A stretch of 64,000 nt of DNA from Rhabdophis nuchalis (taxonomy: Eukaryota; Chordata; Lepidosauria; Squamata; Natricidae): contig CM077645.1 of assembly GCA_039707465.1 (NCBI GenBank), positions 65,173,850-65,237,849 of the forward strand. The letters are read 5' to 3'. Shown one piece after another: positions 36,236 through 47,351 of the stretch (its first letter is position 1; every line of letters starts with the position of its first letter). The notes under the pieces were generated by a model that ran no database searches, was not told the origin of the DNA, and was given only the letters and a program-made list of their open reading frames with translations. The translations under genes were made by a program, and so were the position numbers.

Positions 36236-36760
36236 TACCAAATTTTTCGCAGTATAAGACAAACCTTTTTCCCTCAAAAAAGAGGCTGAAAATCTGGGTG
36301 CGCCTTATACACTGAATACAGCATTTTTTGCCTCCCAAAACCCCGCACCTTCACCAAAATGGCCATGCAGAGCCTTTGAGAGGCTTATAGAGTGCTCCTG
36401 GGGGCTGGGTAGGGCAGAAATGAGCACAAAATGGGCTGTTTTTTGCTCAATTCCCCCCCCCCCCTCCCAGGAGCACTCTATAAGCCTCCTAGAGGCTTAT
36501 AGAGAACGGGCCCATCTTGACAAAAAATAGGCCATTTTTTGCTCATTTTTGCCCCCACCCCCACCCCACAGGAGCACTCTACAAGCCGCCTAAAGGCTAC
36601 TCATGCCCTTTTTTTGGAAAAAAAAATGGGCATGTTTTCGTGAAAATGGCCCGTTTTCGGGAAGTCAGCAGAGTGCAAAAACTTTTTTTTTAAATTTGGC
36701 TCTTCAAAATCTTGCTGCGTCTTATACTCCAGTGCATCTTATACTCCGAAAAATATGGTA
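36236..36760. mobile_element. mariner-like non-autonomous element with TA duplication
   Basis: 525 bp from TACCAAATTTTTCGCAGTAT to ATACTCCGAAAAATATGGTA, with TA at both edges. It has an interior inverted pair AGGAGCACTCTATAAGCC and GGCTTATAGAGTGCTCCT. Confidence 0.7.
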
Positions 36761-37481
36761 CTTAAAACATTGACTTTAATCAGAGAAATTCTTACAACAT
36801 AGTAATTTGTCCCATTTTGACATATCTTTTTAAAAAAATATCATTCTATGTCTTCACATAATTATTTTGAAATAACATGCTATTCTTATTTGTTACAATG
36901 ATACCAAAGTATTTTCAAGATTAATCTTGAAACTTGCTATTGCATCAAATTCAAACCTCATCTCCTGTCTCAAGTACTTTGTACATGAAGTCCTTTTCAG
37001 TTTTTCAAATGGCCCTTCAGAAAAGATGAGGAATAAAAATATATTTCTTAGCATCAGGAATATCTTTCATTCACACTTAAAATGTGAAGTGCCTTTGGAA
37101 CAATTCTCTGCATGCTTACTTCTTAAGCATGTATTTTCCAGCAGATTAGTCATGGGCCTGATATACATCATCCCAGAACTATAGAACATTGTATTTACTT
37201 CATTTTACCTTCTTTTTAAGCACAAGGCTTAGAAATCATTTTGTGCCGGAATTATGGATTTGTTAAAAAAAAAAAAGATTGCTACCAAATTCATTCTGTT
37301 CTGATAAATTAATGTTGCCAAGGATTTGATGATTTGGAATGATTTGGATGATTTGCATTTCTCCCAAATTATTTTTAATATGCCTAATTTCAGGCTTGCA
37401 AAAGGCCCTTTGATTATAAAGAAATTAAGGACACTTTTAAAAAAGGCTACAGCACTTCTTTTTTTTAAGCCATGGTATAGT

Positions 37482-37774
37482 TAGTATCTATATGGCATAC
37501 ATGCCACAGGTGGCACACACAACCCTCTCTGTGGGCAGAAGAGCCATCGTCCCAGCTCGGTTCTACCGTGCATGCGTGTGCCTCCTGCCAGCCAGCTGAT
37601 TTTCGGGTCGCTTCCGCGCATGCGCAGGACACATACAGGAGATACATGCACATGCATGGGGGGGAATGTGCAGGGGCGGGGGGAGTGCAGAGGAGGTGCG
37701 GTGAACGCATTGCATTGTGAGTGTGGGCATGCACACACTTTCAGCACATGGCAACAAAATCGTTAGTGATCACT
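37482..37774. mobile_element. non-autonomous hAT element
   Basis: Relative of 30468: ATGCCACAGGTGGCAC near the left and GTTAGTGATCACT at the right. An 8-bp duplication GGTATAGT lies at 37474-37481 and 37775-37782. The left terminus is rearranged. Confidence 0.75.
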
Positions 37775-37974
37775 GGTATAGTAGACGTGAAGGGTTCTTG
37801 CTATCAAAATAGAACAATGCCAACTGGAGTATTCTGTTATTGCAGTCCAGATGCTTCAGCAGCAGATGTCAAGTTCTAGAAGTCTTTCTTCAGTGTTTTG
37901 ATGATACACTGTTTTTTACCTCCTGCATCCAGTTTTCCCAGGACATCTGGAACTGTGTTCTAAATCCCATAGAC

Positions 37975-38160
37975 CAGTGGTTCTCAACACTTTCTTCACC
38001 ATGGAACCTCCCTCCTTTAAATATCTTTTGTGGCCCACAGACACCCCCCCCCCCCAAGATTTAAATTAAGATTTAAATTAAGATTTAAATCATTTCTCCA
38101 AACCTTTGTAGATCCCCTGGGACAACATCATGACCCCCAGGAGTCCGCGGACCACAGGTT
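37975..38160. mobile_element. hAT (Charlie-like) element, right end lost
   Basis: Starts CAGTGGTTCTCAACAC, a classic hAT terminus. It contains three copies of AAGATTTAAATT and ends near GTCCGCGGACCACAGG, just before the Helitron. The expected GAGAACCACTG right end is missing. Confidence 0.6.
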
Positions 38161-38166
38161 ATATTA

Positions 38167-39059
38167 TCTATATCAATAAAAATGTAACTATGAGTTTGTT
38201 CAAAACAGATAATCTCCGAAAGTACTGCACCGATCGCTTCCAAATTTTCACACAACGTTCCTTACAAATATGGCACCAATGATATATATAGATTGGGTAG
38301 ATGTTACACCTGTGCCAGGTACACGCAACGGAAATGTAAAAAATTGTTTAAAAGGTAGGTAGATGGATACAGAGAGAGCAGTGGGCCACAGCTATTATGT
38401 CATCCTTTATGACATAAAATACTCTGTCCGTAAGATTCAAGGAGAAATACAGTAGGTAGGTAGGTAGGTAGGTAGGTAGGTACGTAGGTACGTAGATACG
38501 TAGGTAGGGGGATAGAGAGAGGGAGAAATACAGTAGGTAGGTAAAGAGAGGGATAGAGAGAGGGAGGGAGGGAGGGAGGTAGAGGGATAGAGAGAGGGAG
38601 AAATACAGTAGGTAGGTAGAGGGATAGAGGGAGAAATAAAGTAGGTAGGTAGGTAGAGGGATAGAGAGCGAGAAAGAGGAAGGGAGGGAGAAATACAGAA
38701 GGTAGGTAGGTAGAGGGATAGAGAGAGGGAAAAATACAGTAGGTAGGTAGGCAGGTAGGTAGATAGAGGGATAGAGGGAGAAATACGGTAGGCAGGTAGG
38801 TAGGTTGATAGAGGGATAGAGAGAGAAAGAGAGAGGGAGGAATACAGTAGGTAGGTAGAAGGATCGATGGAGAGAAAGAGGGAGGGAGAAATACGGTAGG
38901 TAGGTAGGTAGAGGGATAGATGGAGAAATACAGTAGGTAGGTTGGGGGTTATACGGTGGTTGTGTGTACGTGTTTGTGTATGCAGGTGTAGATCTACACA
39001 CAGATTGGTTGGCCATTTAACCAGACTGGCCACAGCAACGCGTGACCGGGTACAGCTAG
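38167..39059 (+). mobile_element. Helitron remnant
   Basis: Begins TC after an A (ATTA/TCTATATC) and ends GACCGGGTACAGCTAG before a T. This fits Helitron rules: 5' TC, 3' CTAG, insertion between A and T, no target duplication. The left 180 bases (GTTTGTTCAAAACAGATAAT, CCGATCGCTTCCAAATTTTC) match a sequence I recognise as common in squamates. No Rep/helicase frame is present. The middle is a minisatellite. Confidence 0.6.
38450..38945. repeat. TAGG-based minisatellite
   Basis: About ten variable units of GGTAGGTAGAGGGATAGAGA and GGGAGAAATACAGTA. It lies inside the Helitron. The long minus-strand frames rich in Tyr-Leu-Pro-Thr are repeat translation. Confidence 0.92.
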
Positions 39060-39155
39060 TATATAATATCACAGCAGTTACAATATTGCTTATTTAGTTC
39101 TATTCTGTTGCAGCATCTCAGTAGCAATAAAGCACAGTTGGTGGGATATCAGGTA

Positions 39156-39520
39156 CAGGGCGTCCTCAAATTATGACCACAATTGAGCCCCAAATTTCAG
39201 TTGTTAAGTGAGACGTTTGTTAAGTGACTTTTACCCCCATTTTGTTGTTAAGTGAATCACTGAAGTTGTTAAGTTAGTAACCCCATCTTGTTTCCTCATT
39301 GACTTTGCTTGTCACAAGTTTGCAAATAATGATCACATGATCCCAGGTTCACAGCAACCGTCATAAATATGAGCCAGTTGCCAAGCATCTGAATTTAGAT
39401 CATATGACCATGGAGATACTGCAAAGGTTGTAACTGTGAAAAATGGTCATTAGTCACTTTATTCAGTGTCGTAACTTTGAATGGTCACTAAATGAACTGT
39501 TGTAAGTCAAGGACTATTTG
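39156..39520. mobile_element. TA-flanked MITE (GGTAGTCCT family), copy 1
   Basis: Starts CAGGGCGTCCTCAAATTATG and ends GTAAGTCAAGGACTATTTG, with TA at both sides. Interior full of TTGTTAAGTGA repeats. Copies 2 and 3 at 40295 and 43199 share ends and order. Confidence 0.72.
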
Positions 39521-39932
39521 TACTACACACATTTGCAGATGGTGGGAAAGCATTTAGAAGGCATAATGCATTGTACTGTTGCAAGTAGCTATAAAGGACT
39601 GACTACTGGACTACTGGAAACCCTCCTGAGATAGATTTCAACAGTTTTCATCCGCACTCTTTTAACAATGCATTTTTCCTTTTCCTTTAATGTCAAAAAA
39701 TAAAGTAAAATCAAAATTATTGGAATATGTTTCACTAAATCCCATACTAATTTCTCTGCAACCAGGACATGATCTCTGGAAAAATTGACTGACTTCCATA
39801 CCTTTATGAATTTTTTTAAATTTGCAGCATCCATAACTGATTTAATTTTTTTAAGGTTAAAAAAAATTAAATCATACACCCAGCCTTCCCAAACTGAACC
39901 AGATGTAAAAAGCACGCCAGTGTTTCACTTAG

Positions 39933-40079
<147 letters not shown>

Positions 40080-40294
40080 TAGTTTTTCTTAATGCTTCAA
40101 GAGTTTACTGTATCTTCTGGGCCTCTCTGTGCAGGTGCAAAGATTTCCTTCATTTTTTTTTTGTTCTTTCACAGAAGGTACCTCCATAATTTTTGTCGTT
40201 CCACTGTTAAACTTTCTCTTCTATCTCCTGGCTTGCGTACATGTGTATTTCTGTTTTCATGTTTACTTGTGTCTGAATACGTATGAGCAATGTA

Positions 40295-40690
40295 TAGGTA
40301 GGCTTCAATTTACAATCACAACGGAGCCCAAAATTTATGTCGTTAAGTGTTTGTTTGTTAGGTTGAAATCTGTTAAGTGAATTCGTCCCTTTTACGACTT
40401 TTCTGGCTACATTTGTTAAGTGAATCACTGCAGTCGTAAAATTAGTAACTGGTCGTTAAGTCAAATCTGGGTTCTCCATTGACTTTGTTGGTCAGGAGGT
40501 CACAAAACAGCTCCTGAACACTGCAACAGTCATAAATGTGAGTCAGTTTTCAAACATCTAAATGTGAATCACATGATTGCTGGGATACTGCAATGGTCCT
40601 AAATGTGAAAAATGGTAAGAAGTCACTATTTTCAGTGCCGGTGACTTCAAACGGTCACTAAATGAACTGTTGTAAGTCAAGGACTACCTG
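40295..40690. mobile_element. TA-flanked MITE (GGTAGTCCT family), copy 2
   Basis: TAGGTAGGCTTCAATTTACA to TAAGTCAAGGACTACCTG, TA at 40293-40294 and 40691-40692. It lies about 220 bases after the exon 3 donor. Confidence 0.75.
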
Positions 40691-40762
40691 TATATATTGC
40701 ACTTATTGATTTGATTTCTGCCAAAGGCTTTAGTCCTCCGTGGTCAATATACAACTGAGAAT

Positions 40763-40954
40763 CAGGGGGAAAATTCAGCAGGTTCTGACAAACTGGTAGC
40801 GGAAATTTTGAGTAGTTCAGAGAACCGGCAAATACCACCTCTGGTGGGCCCCAGAGTAGGGTGGGGAATGGGGATTTTGCAGTATCTTTCCCCTCCATGC
40901 CCACCAAACCATGCCCACAGAACCAGTAGTAAAAAAAAATGAATTTCACCACTG
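40763..40954. mobile_element. non-autonomous hAT element, decayed
   Basis: Ends CAGGGGGAAAATTCAGC and GAATTTCACCACTG. Interior GGTTCTGACAAACTGGTAGC and CCATGCCCACAGAACC are like the elements at 3668 and 44384. Flanks match poorly (5 of 8). Confidence 0.55.
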
Positions 40955-40969
40955 CTGAAGAGTCATCTC

Positions 40970-41505
40970 ATTCTGAGGCTGCAACAGCTGGGCCTCTTCA
41001 GTCTAGAACGACGGCGGCTGAGTGGTGACCTGATTGAAGTCTATAAAATCATGCACGGTGTGGACAAAGTCGAAAAGGAAAAACTGTTTTCCCTATCGCA
41101 CAACACTAGAACTAGGGGGCACTCCATGAAACTTTTGGAAGCTAGACCTCAAACAAATAAGAGGAAGTACTTTTTCACCCAGAGGATCACTGGTCTATGG
41201 AACTCCCTGCCAGAAGAAGTGGTGACAGCTATCAGCCTCGACACCTTTAAGAAAGGATTAGACGAGTTCATGGAGAACAAGGGTATCCATGGCTATCATT
41301 ATGGATGCCTAAGGACACCCTCTGGGTTGGAGAGATAGGCAGGATATCTCTCAATGCCATTTGCAGGGAATCATAAGCAGGTGAAGACATCTGCTTGGGA
41401 AGACCCTGAAGCAAATGGTGAGCCACTGTGTGAGACAGAATGCTGGACTGGATGGGCTGTGGCTTGTTCCAGAAAGGCTATTCTTATATTCTTATGTTCA
41501 ATGGA
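40970..41505 (+). mobile_element. CR1 LINE 3' part
   Basis: The frame 41051-41338 reads KIMHGVDKVEKEK, then TNKRKYFFTQRITGLWNSLP and DTFKKGLDEF, the C-terminus of CR1 reverse transcriptase. It is preceded by LQQLGLFSLERRRL-like residues. The 3' UTR has GCTGGACTGGATGGGC and ends CTTATATTCTTATGTT, close to the octamer tail of CR1. The frame is intact for about 95 codons. Confidence 0.8.
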
Positions 41506-41519
41506 ACTAACCTGTCCCT

Positions 41520-41912
41520 CTTGCTCCAGCAGCAGGGGCCTACTTTCCATCTGGCAAAGAGTTTCAGCTGAGGAGTTCAGGAGAAAATCTTTTTTTCTAC
41601 TGTGGCTCCTGCCATTTGGAATACACCCTGCTTAGATGAGATGGCCTCCACACTCTTGGCCTTCTGGAGGTGCTTAAAAATTTGGTTCTTCCAGGGGCCC
41701 CAATAGAGATTTCTAGACCTGGCGTGACTGATGGGGTAGAGAGAAAGTGAGCCCCCCCCCCCCGTATTGCCCACCCTTTTGGAGATGTTTTTTAAAAGTT
41801 TCCTATTTAATCCTTTTAACTGCAATCATTTGTGCTACCTTTTTATTATATTGTAAGCTGCCCAGAGTCACTGTAAGAGTCAGATGGGTGGCATAAAAAC
41901 TTCATAAATAAA
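41520..41912 (+). mobile_element. L2-like LINE 3' part
   Basis: Residues like AEEFRRKSFF, LLPFGIHPA (for APAIWNTLP) and LDEMASTLLAFWR are the end of an L2-type ORF2 with errors. The tail block is GTAAGCTGCCCAGAGTCA, CAGATGGGTGGCATAAAA, ATAAATAAAT. Confidence 0.65.
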
Positions 41913-41994
41913 TATGTTACCTTAGAAATAGTTATATCAAGAATGCTTCAGGTGTCCTGGAAAAAAAAAAGCAGAGGGCAACCTTAACAGTGTA

Positions 41995-42084
41995 GCAGAA
42001 TAACAGAATTGAAATTGACTTTGGAAGTCTTCTAGTCCAACCCCCTGGTCAGGCAGGAAACCATATACCATTTGGGACTTGATT
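41995..42084 (-). mobile_element. CR1 3' end fragment
   Basis: ACAGAATTGAAATTGACTTT, GAAGTCTTCTAGTCCAACCC is the reverse of the CR1 3' UTR. Confidence 0.65.
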
Positions 42085-42476
42085 GTACTGCTGTAACCAC
42101 CATTTTATTCTTTTGACCATCCCTTGTGGTCAAAAATTTAGTTTTTCATATACGTATCCATCCTAATGTTGCTAAGATGTTAAACTTACACCTTAGAAAT
42201 TTATAATTATAGCATGTATAGTAGAGAAAGCAAATCAAAATAATTCAGCAGAATTCAAAAGCAATTGAAAAGCAAATATTAAGCATTTGCTTAAAAGCAT
42301 TTTAAGCAAAAAAAAAATAAATACATTTTTGGTAACGTTTCAATGGCTGGCCACTGAGGGATAATGTTGTCAAATAACTGGATAATTTGGCTAACATGTA
42401 CCTAGTATAGCATTACTTGTGAGATAGTGATTAAGGCTTTGGTTCTAGGCACACTCAGTCTTGGAGTAAACTACAC

Positions 42477-42596
42477 CAGGGGTCCCCAACCTTTGCAACT
42501 TTAAGTCTGAAGGACTTCAGCTCCCAGAATTCTCCAGCCAGAATTTTGGGAGCTGAAGTCCTTCAGACTTAAAGTTGCAAAGGTTGGAGACCCCTG
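42477..42596. mobile_element. hAT hairpin MITE, type A termini
   Basis: 120 bp from CAGGGGTCCCCAACC to GGTTGGAGACCCCTG with a shortened centre. Perfect 8-bp duplication AACTACAC (42469-42476 and 42597-42604). Confidence 0.9.
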
Positions 42597-42786
42597 AACT
42601 ACACCACTAAACAGAGTGGAATTTGCTCAAGCAAATAAATGGAGGATTCAGAGATACAAACCAGAAGTCCTTGATTGATTAGCTGTTCCGTGAATTCTGT
42701 TGGTAGCCTTTGGCAAGACTCCGTCTATTTAGCTGAGCCACTCTCTTAGAAGTAAATGCTTTGCAGTTTGTTGGATTACTAAAATA

Positions 42787-42854
42787 GTGCTGGCTGGGGA
42801 ATTCTGGAAGTTGAAGTCCACCCATCTTTAAGTTGCACACTTCAGAAACACTGG
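42787..42854. mobile_element. half of a hAT hairpin MITE
   Basis: GTGCTGGCTGGGGAATTCTG, GAAGTTGAAGTCCACC and TTTAAGTTGCACACTTCAG form one right arm only. Confidence 0.55.
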
Positions 42855-43198
42855 TGTATATGAAACCTGTTGAGAACTTGGATACAGTACAATATAAACA
42901 TCACTATTCCTTCATTCTATTGTGAGTACTAATATTGCCATTACACAGACAGACAGAAGGCCATTATATCCTCCCATAAATCATTACATGGACAACTCCT
43001 TTTGCTTTGCTACTGATATATTACATCCACCCGCCAAGCACTCTCTTGTCTGTTGGAAGTCTCTCCATTTTAGGTCCTGAAAATTCCCTAAGTCCTAGAC
43101 TGTGTATATTTGATAAAGATGGTTATAATAGTGAAATGGGGTTATCTAAAAATAGAGGGCTAAGTTTACTGTTCTTGGTTCCCACTTATATGGAATTC

Positions 43199-43542
43199 CA
43201 GGTAGTCCTTGACTTACAACAATTTATTTAAAGAGCAAAATGACAACAGCACTGAAAACAAGTGACTTACAACCGGTCCTAACTTACAACCGTTATAGCA
43301 TTTCCCCAGTATCACATGATCAAAATTCAGCCACTTGGCAACCGACATGTATATGCAACGTTACCAACCAGTTTCCAACAGTCAGTCAATGGTGCAAGCT
43401 GGATGTACTTAATGCATACACGATTCACATAACAACTGCAATGATTCGCTTAGCACCATGGCAAAAAAAGTTGTAAAATCAGACACAGTTCAACCACCTT
43501 GCTTTAGCAATGGAATTGTGTTCTTAAGTAAAGGACTACTTG
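43199..43542. mobile_element. TA-flanked MITE (GGTAGTCCT family), copy 3
   Basis: CAGGTAGTCCTTGACTTACA to AAGTAAAGGACTACTTG. The right side has TA; the left flank (TTC) does not, so the left edge is uncertain. Confidence 0.65.
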
Positions 43543-43771
43543 TATGTAGATTTATACATGTCAAAGAAAAAGTTAAAGTCCAAAAAACATCAAGTTTTTC
43601 AAATTCTAGATTATATAAGAGCCCTACTCGACCACTGATTAATTGTTCTAACTGTCAGGAAAATAGCCAAGCAGATGTGTCCTCTTCCATTGCTCTTCCT
43701 AGCAGCTGCCATTCAGTATAGGCTGAGTGTGTTCAGGACACAGTATGTGACTCCCAGTAGTGATAGCCCAA

Positions 43772-44111
43772 TCTTCTGTCTATTTATCCACCCCTTATTA
43801 AACTCATCTAAAATTGTAAGCGTCACGGTATCTGATAGACTAACTATAGAAATGCTAACTTACAACTTTGTAAGATATCCCCTGCCCTATTTTCTGTGTG
43901 CCTCGTTAACATCTCCTACTTTACTCCAAACTAAGTAGCAGTCTTCTGTCTATTTATCCACCCCTTATTAAACTCATCTAAAATTGTAAGCGTCACGGTA
44001 TCTGATAGACTAACTATAGAAATGCTAACTTACAACTTTGTAAGATATCCCCTGCCCTATTTTCTGTGTGCCTCGTTAACATCTCCTACTTTACTCCAAA
44101 CTAAGTAGCAG
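43772..44111. repeat. perfect 170-bp tandem duplication
   Basis: 43772-43941 and 43942-44111 read base for base the same (TCTTCTGTCTATTTATCC... to ...CTAAGTAGCAG). The left neighbour at 43627-43665 (CCACTGATTAATTGTTCTAA) is a short CR1 piece. Confidence 0.95.
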
Positions 44112-44383
44112 TTATGGCCTTTCTATATATAGAGAAGCTCCTCTAATCATTTTGGGTAATCTTTTTTCATTTACTTGTTTTCATTATTGCATTATTCTGT
44201 TTTGAGATATGGGAACCATAGCATCAGTTGAAGGTAGTCTGACCCTAGATTTAAATAAGAGCATTGCCATGTTCTTGTGATAGGTGACAAAACCTGGTGA
44301 ATCTGAACCAGCCTCAGAAAAAGTAGGCACAGGTGGACTTGGATAGGAAGGAGATTGTCAGGAAATCATACATACACATGAAC

Positions 44384-44846
44384 CAGTGGTGGGTTTCAAA
44401 AATTTTTAGAACCTCTTCTGTAGGTGTGGCCTGCTTTGTGGGAGTGGCTTTCTGGCCATGTGACCGGGTAGGAGTGGCTTGGCAGTCATGTGACTGGGTG
44501 GGTGTGGCCAACTTGTAAAATGTGGTGAAACTCACTTAACAACGCCCTTGCTTAGCAACCAAAATGTTGGCTCAGAAACCCTGGCATTTGAAGCACGCAA
44601 GTCTTAAAGCTGTCAAGTTACAAGACCCTTGCACCCCTAACACTTTAGGAAAAAAATCCCAGGGGTGTTCAAACTTGACAGCTTTAAGACTTGTGGACTT
44701 CAACTCCCAGAATTCTTCCTCTTCCTCTTCATCTTGATGATGTGCAGACAGGCGGGGGGAGGGTGTTGTTGCCAGTTCTAAACGGCACTGTAGTTTTGTG
44801 AAACCTCTTCTATACAAGAGGTTAGAACTGGCAGGAACTCACCCCG
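44384..44846. mobile_element. composite non-autonomous hAT element
   Basis: 463 bp from CAGTGGTGGGTTTC to GGAACTCACCCCG. Perfect 8-bp duplication ACATGAAC (44376-44383 and 44847-44854). Inside are two arms of another hairpin family facing each other (about 44590-44637 and 44662-44718), each with AAGTCTTAAAGCTGTCAAG or its reverse. Confidence 0.8.
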
Positions 44847-45416
44847 ACATGAACACTGTATTAGACCATGAACTCTCTCAAAATGACACTGTGGCACTAT
44901 GAAACATCACAGTGAAGGGATCAAATGGCAGTGGAAAATCAAAACTCTGGTCCCGTTGACTCACTCAGATTGGATCCTACAAAAAGAACAATATTCACTG
45001 CAGTTGGGTAAATAACACTTTAGCAGGTTCTCTCCCCACACCCACCAATTCTTGTTTAATGAAATACTTCTGCTTTGGGAAGAATTGGGGAAGAGGTCTA
45101 TTGCACAATGTTTCTATTTTGGTTGTTCCAGGATAACTTTTATTTCTTTATAAAACCTCTGGGTATTGAGTGATAAGCCACATGAAACAACCTTTTGAAG
45201 CCAGCTTATATAACATAAACCCTTGTGGGTTATGATTTTTTTTAATCATCTGGAAGAAAAGACAATAAGGCAAAGTTACATTACATGTCTTGGGAGTTCC
45301 CCAACCAAAATGGGTTGAACCTGAGGAGAAATTTTGATGGGGTCTACTATATTTCTGCTGTTAAGACTACAAAGTATCTGAGCAAATGCACTTTATCTGA
45401 ATTTATTCCTTTATAG

Positions 45417-45520
45417 ACCTAGACTTAGACTTAGAATAACTTTATTGTCACTTTGGCGTACACTAATCATCATACATTAAAATGAAATTTTGTTGCATGC
45501 AGCTTTCAAAGGGTCTCCAC
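45417..45520 (-). mobile_element. LINE 3' tail (Rex1-like)
   Basis: On the minus strand GTGACAATAAAGTTATTCTA is followed by a (AGTCTA)n-type tail (45416-45440). The hAT element at 45521 interrupts its left neighbour. Confidence 0.5.
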
Positions 45521-45690
45521 CAGGAGTGGTATTCAGCTGGTTCTCTCCAGTTCAGGCAAACCAGTATCGGCGGCTGTGGGAGGCTCTGCCCACCGCCCCG
45601 ACGTAATGCACGACTTTCTGTGCATGCGCAGAAGGTGCGTGTATGCTCTTTTTGTGAACCGATAGGGAAGATAAGTGAATCCCACCGCTG
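45521..45690. mobile_element. short non-autonomous hAT element
   Basis: 170 bp from CAGGAGTGGTATTCAGC to GTGAATCCCACCGCTG. Perfect 8-bp duplication GTCTCCAC (45513-45520 and 45691-45698). Confidence 0.9.
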
Positions 45691-46104
45691 GTCTCCACAT
45701 CCAATATACACTACTGAACAGTATCGTTTCTATGATTAATTAGTTCCATGCCAGCTGTGTGACTTTCTCAGCCCACTCATCTCACAGGGTTGTTGTGGAG
45801 AAAATAGGAAGAGGAGGAAGGTGTGCCTTGTTGTGCCTTATGTGTCTTCCATGTCTTGTGTGTCTTGTTGTGGAGAAAATAGGAGGAGGAAGATGTGTCT
45901 GCCATCTGGGTTATTTATAAAAATAATAAAGACAGAATTAAAGCATCCAAAATAAATAATAATAATTAAGCAATTCTTAGCCAAAAGCAATCATTTTTTT
46001 CTAAACAAATATATCTTTTCAAGTGATAAATAAATATAAAAAGTAGCAAAGGGAAACATGTTGAGCCATAATGGTTAGGACCAGAATTGTGTTGGGTTAA
46101 GACT

Positions 46105-46239
46105 CAGGGGTCTGCAAAGTCGGCTCTTTTAAGACTGGTGGACTTCAACTCCCAGAGTTCCCCAGCCAGCATAGCTGGCTGGGGAATTCTGGGAGTTGAA
46201 GTCCACCAGTCTTAAAAGAGCCGACTTTGCAGACCCCTG
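46105..46239. mobile_element. hAT hairpin MITE, type B termini
   Basis: 135 bp from CAGGGGTCTGCAAAGTCGG to CCGACTTTGCAGACCCCTG. The arms of 66 bp differ at one base, loop ATA. Both flanks contain GGTTAAG but not as a clean 8-bp repeat. Confidence 0.88.
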
Positions 46240-47219
46240 GGTTAAGTCATAAAATCATGTCAAGGACTGTTCTTCTGCCTCTGTGTATAGAAATGCCTAG
46301 AAACTAAAGTAGAAATATGTCCTCCTTAGATTAAAAATATTTTGTACATCAGCAGGACTTTGGCTTCCTTGCCATGTGCTATTCTCTCTTTGCAGCATTC
46401 ATGAATTGTGTCGGTTGAAGATAAGACTCCAGATTTTCTAAGCTTTTTTTAAAAACCGCTCTTTTATGCATATGATTTTTAATCTCTGAAATGGGTTCCA
46501 AAGGGTGATAATGGTGGGATGATGGAAAAAGCATCATTAAGATGCTATAAACATTCTTGTCTATTGGTGCTTTGAAGAGGAACATGACCTGTGGCCTGAT
46601 AAAATCTAAATGGACAAGAAATTTTATGAAAGAATTCTGCAAGTCTCTTTGTACTGACTTTATGGGTATTTAATTGCTTCGTCTTCTTGCATTTAAAAGG
46701 AATGGAAGGGTTGCAGTCATGTCTATTTTAACAGTCAGTGTGTTTCTTATCTAAAGCATGCTTATCTTGCAGTATGAAAGCTTATTTCATAGTGGCTATT
46801 TAATAAGGGAAATGTAATTGTACTTATGATTTCTAAAATATTCTGAGATAATATTATGATAAGAATGATTGGTTCATCCTAGGTCTATTTTTGAGGTTAT
46901 GTTTAAAAAAAAGAGCATCTCATTTGCAATGTACTGAAATGCTCTGGGGAATATAGAAACAGTTTTACTACCAAGAACATTTTTATGGTCTGAAATGAAA
47001 GGGATATGATATTCTAAGGACATTGTGCAGACATATCAACTGTTCAGGTGGTCATGAGTTCTCTTTGGCAAAATCAGGAATCTAATTCTCCATGTTTTTC
47101 ACGTGATGCATTTTTTGTAAACCTGAATCAGTCAATGGAGGAGGAATAATTTCATTTCAATTCTTCTTCTTGTGCCATATCTGTCATCAGATGTTGGCGA
47201 TCAGGTTGGCTATTTTTAA

Positions 47220-47290
47220 CAGATTAACAGAGTTGGAAGGGACCTTGCAGGTCATCTAGTCCAATCCCCTGCCCAAACAGCCATATGAAA
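47220..47290 (-). mobile_element. CR1 3' end fragment
   Basis: AACAGAGTTGGAAGGGACCT, GCAGGTCATCTAGTCCAATC, reverse of the CR1 3' UTR. Confidence 0.7.
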
Positions 47291-47351
47291 AAGTGCTGCT
47301 GAGTTTTGTCCAAACCAATCCCTTAGATTTTGAAGCTATGATGCCTGGACC

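Noticed and set aside
38348..39072. Two minus-strand frames of over 200 codons rich in Tyr-Leu-Pro-Thr
   Set aside because: Translation of the TAGG minisatellite; repeats with a period divisible into codons stay open by chance.
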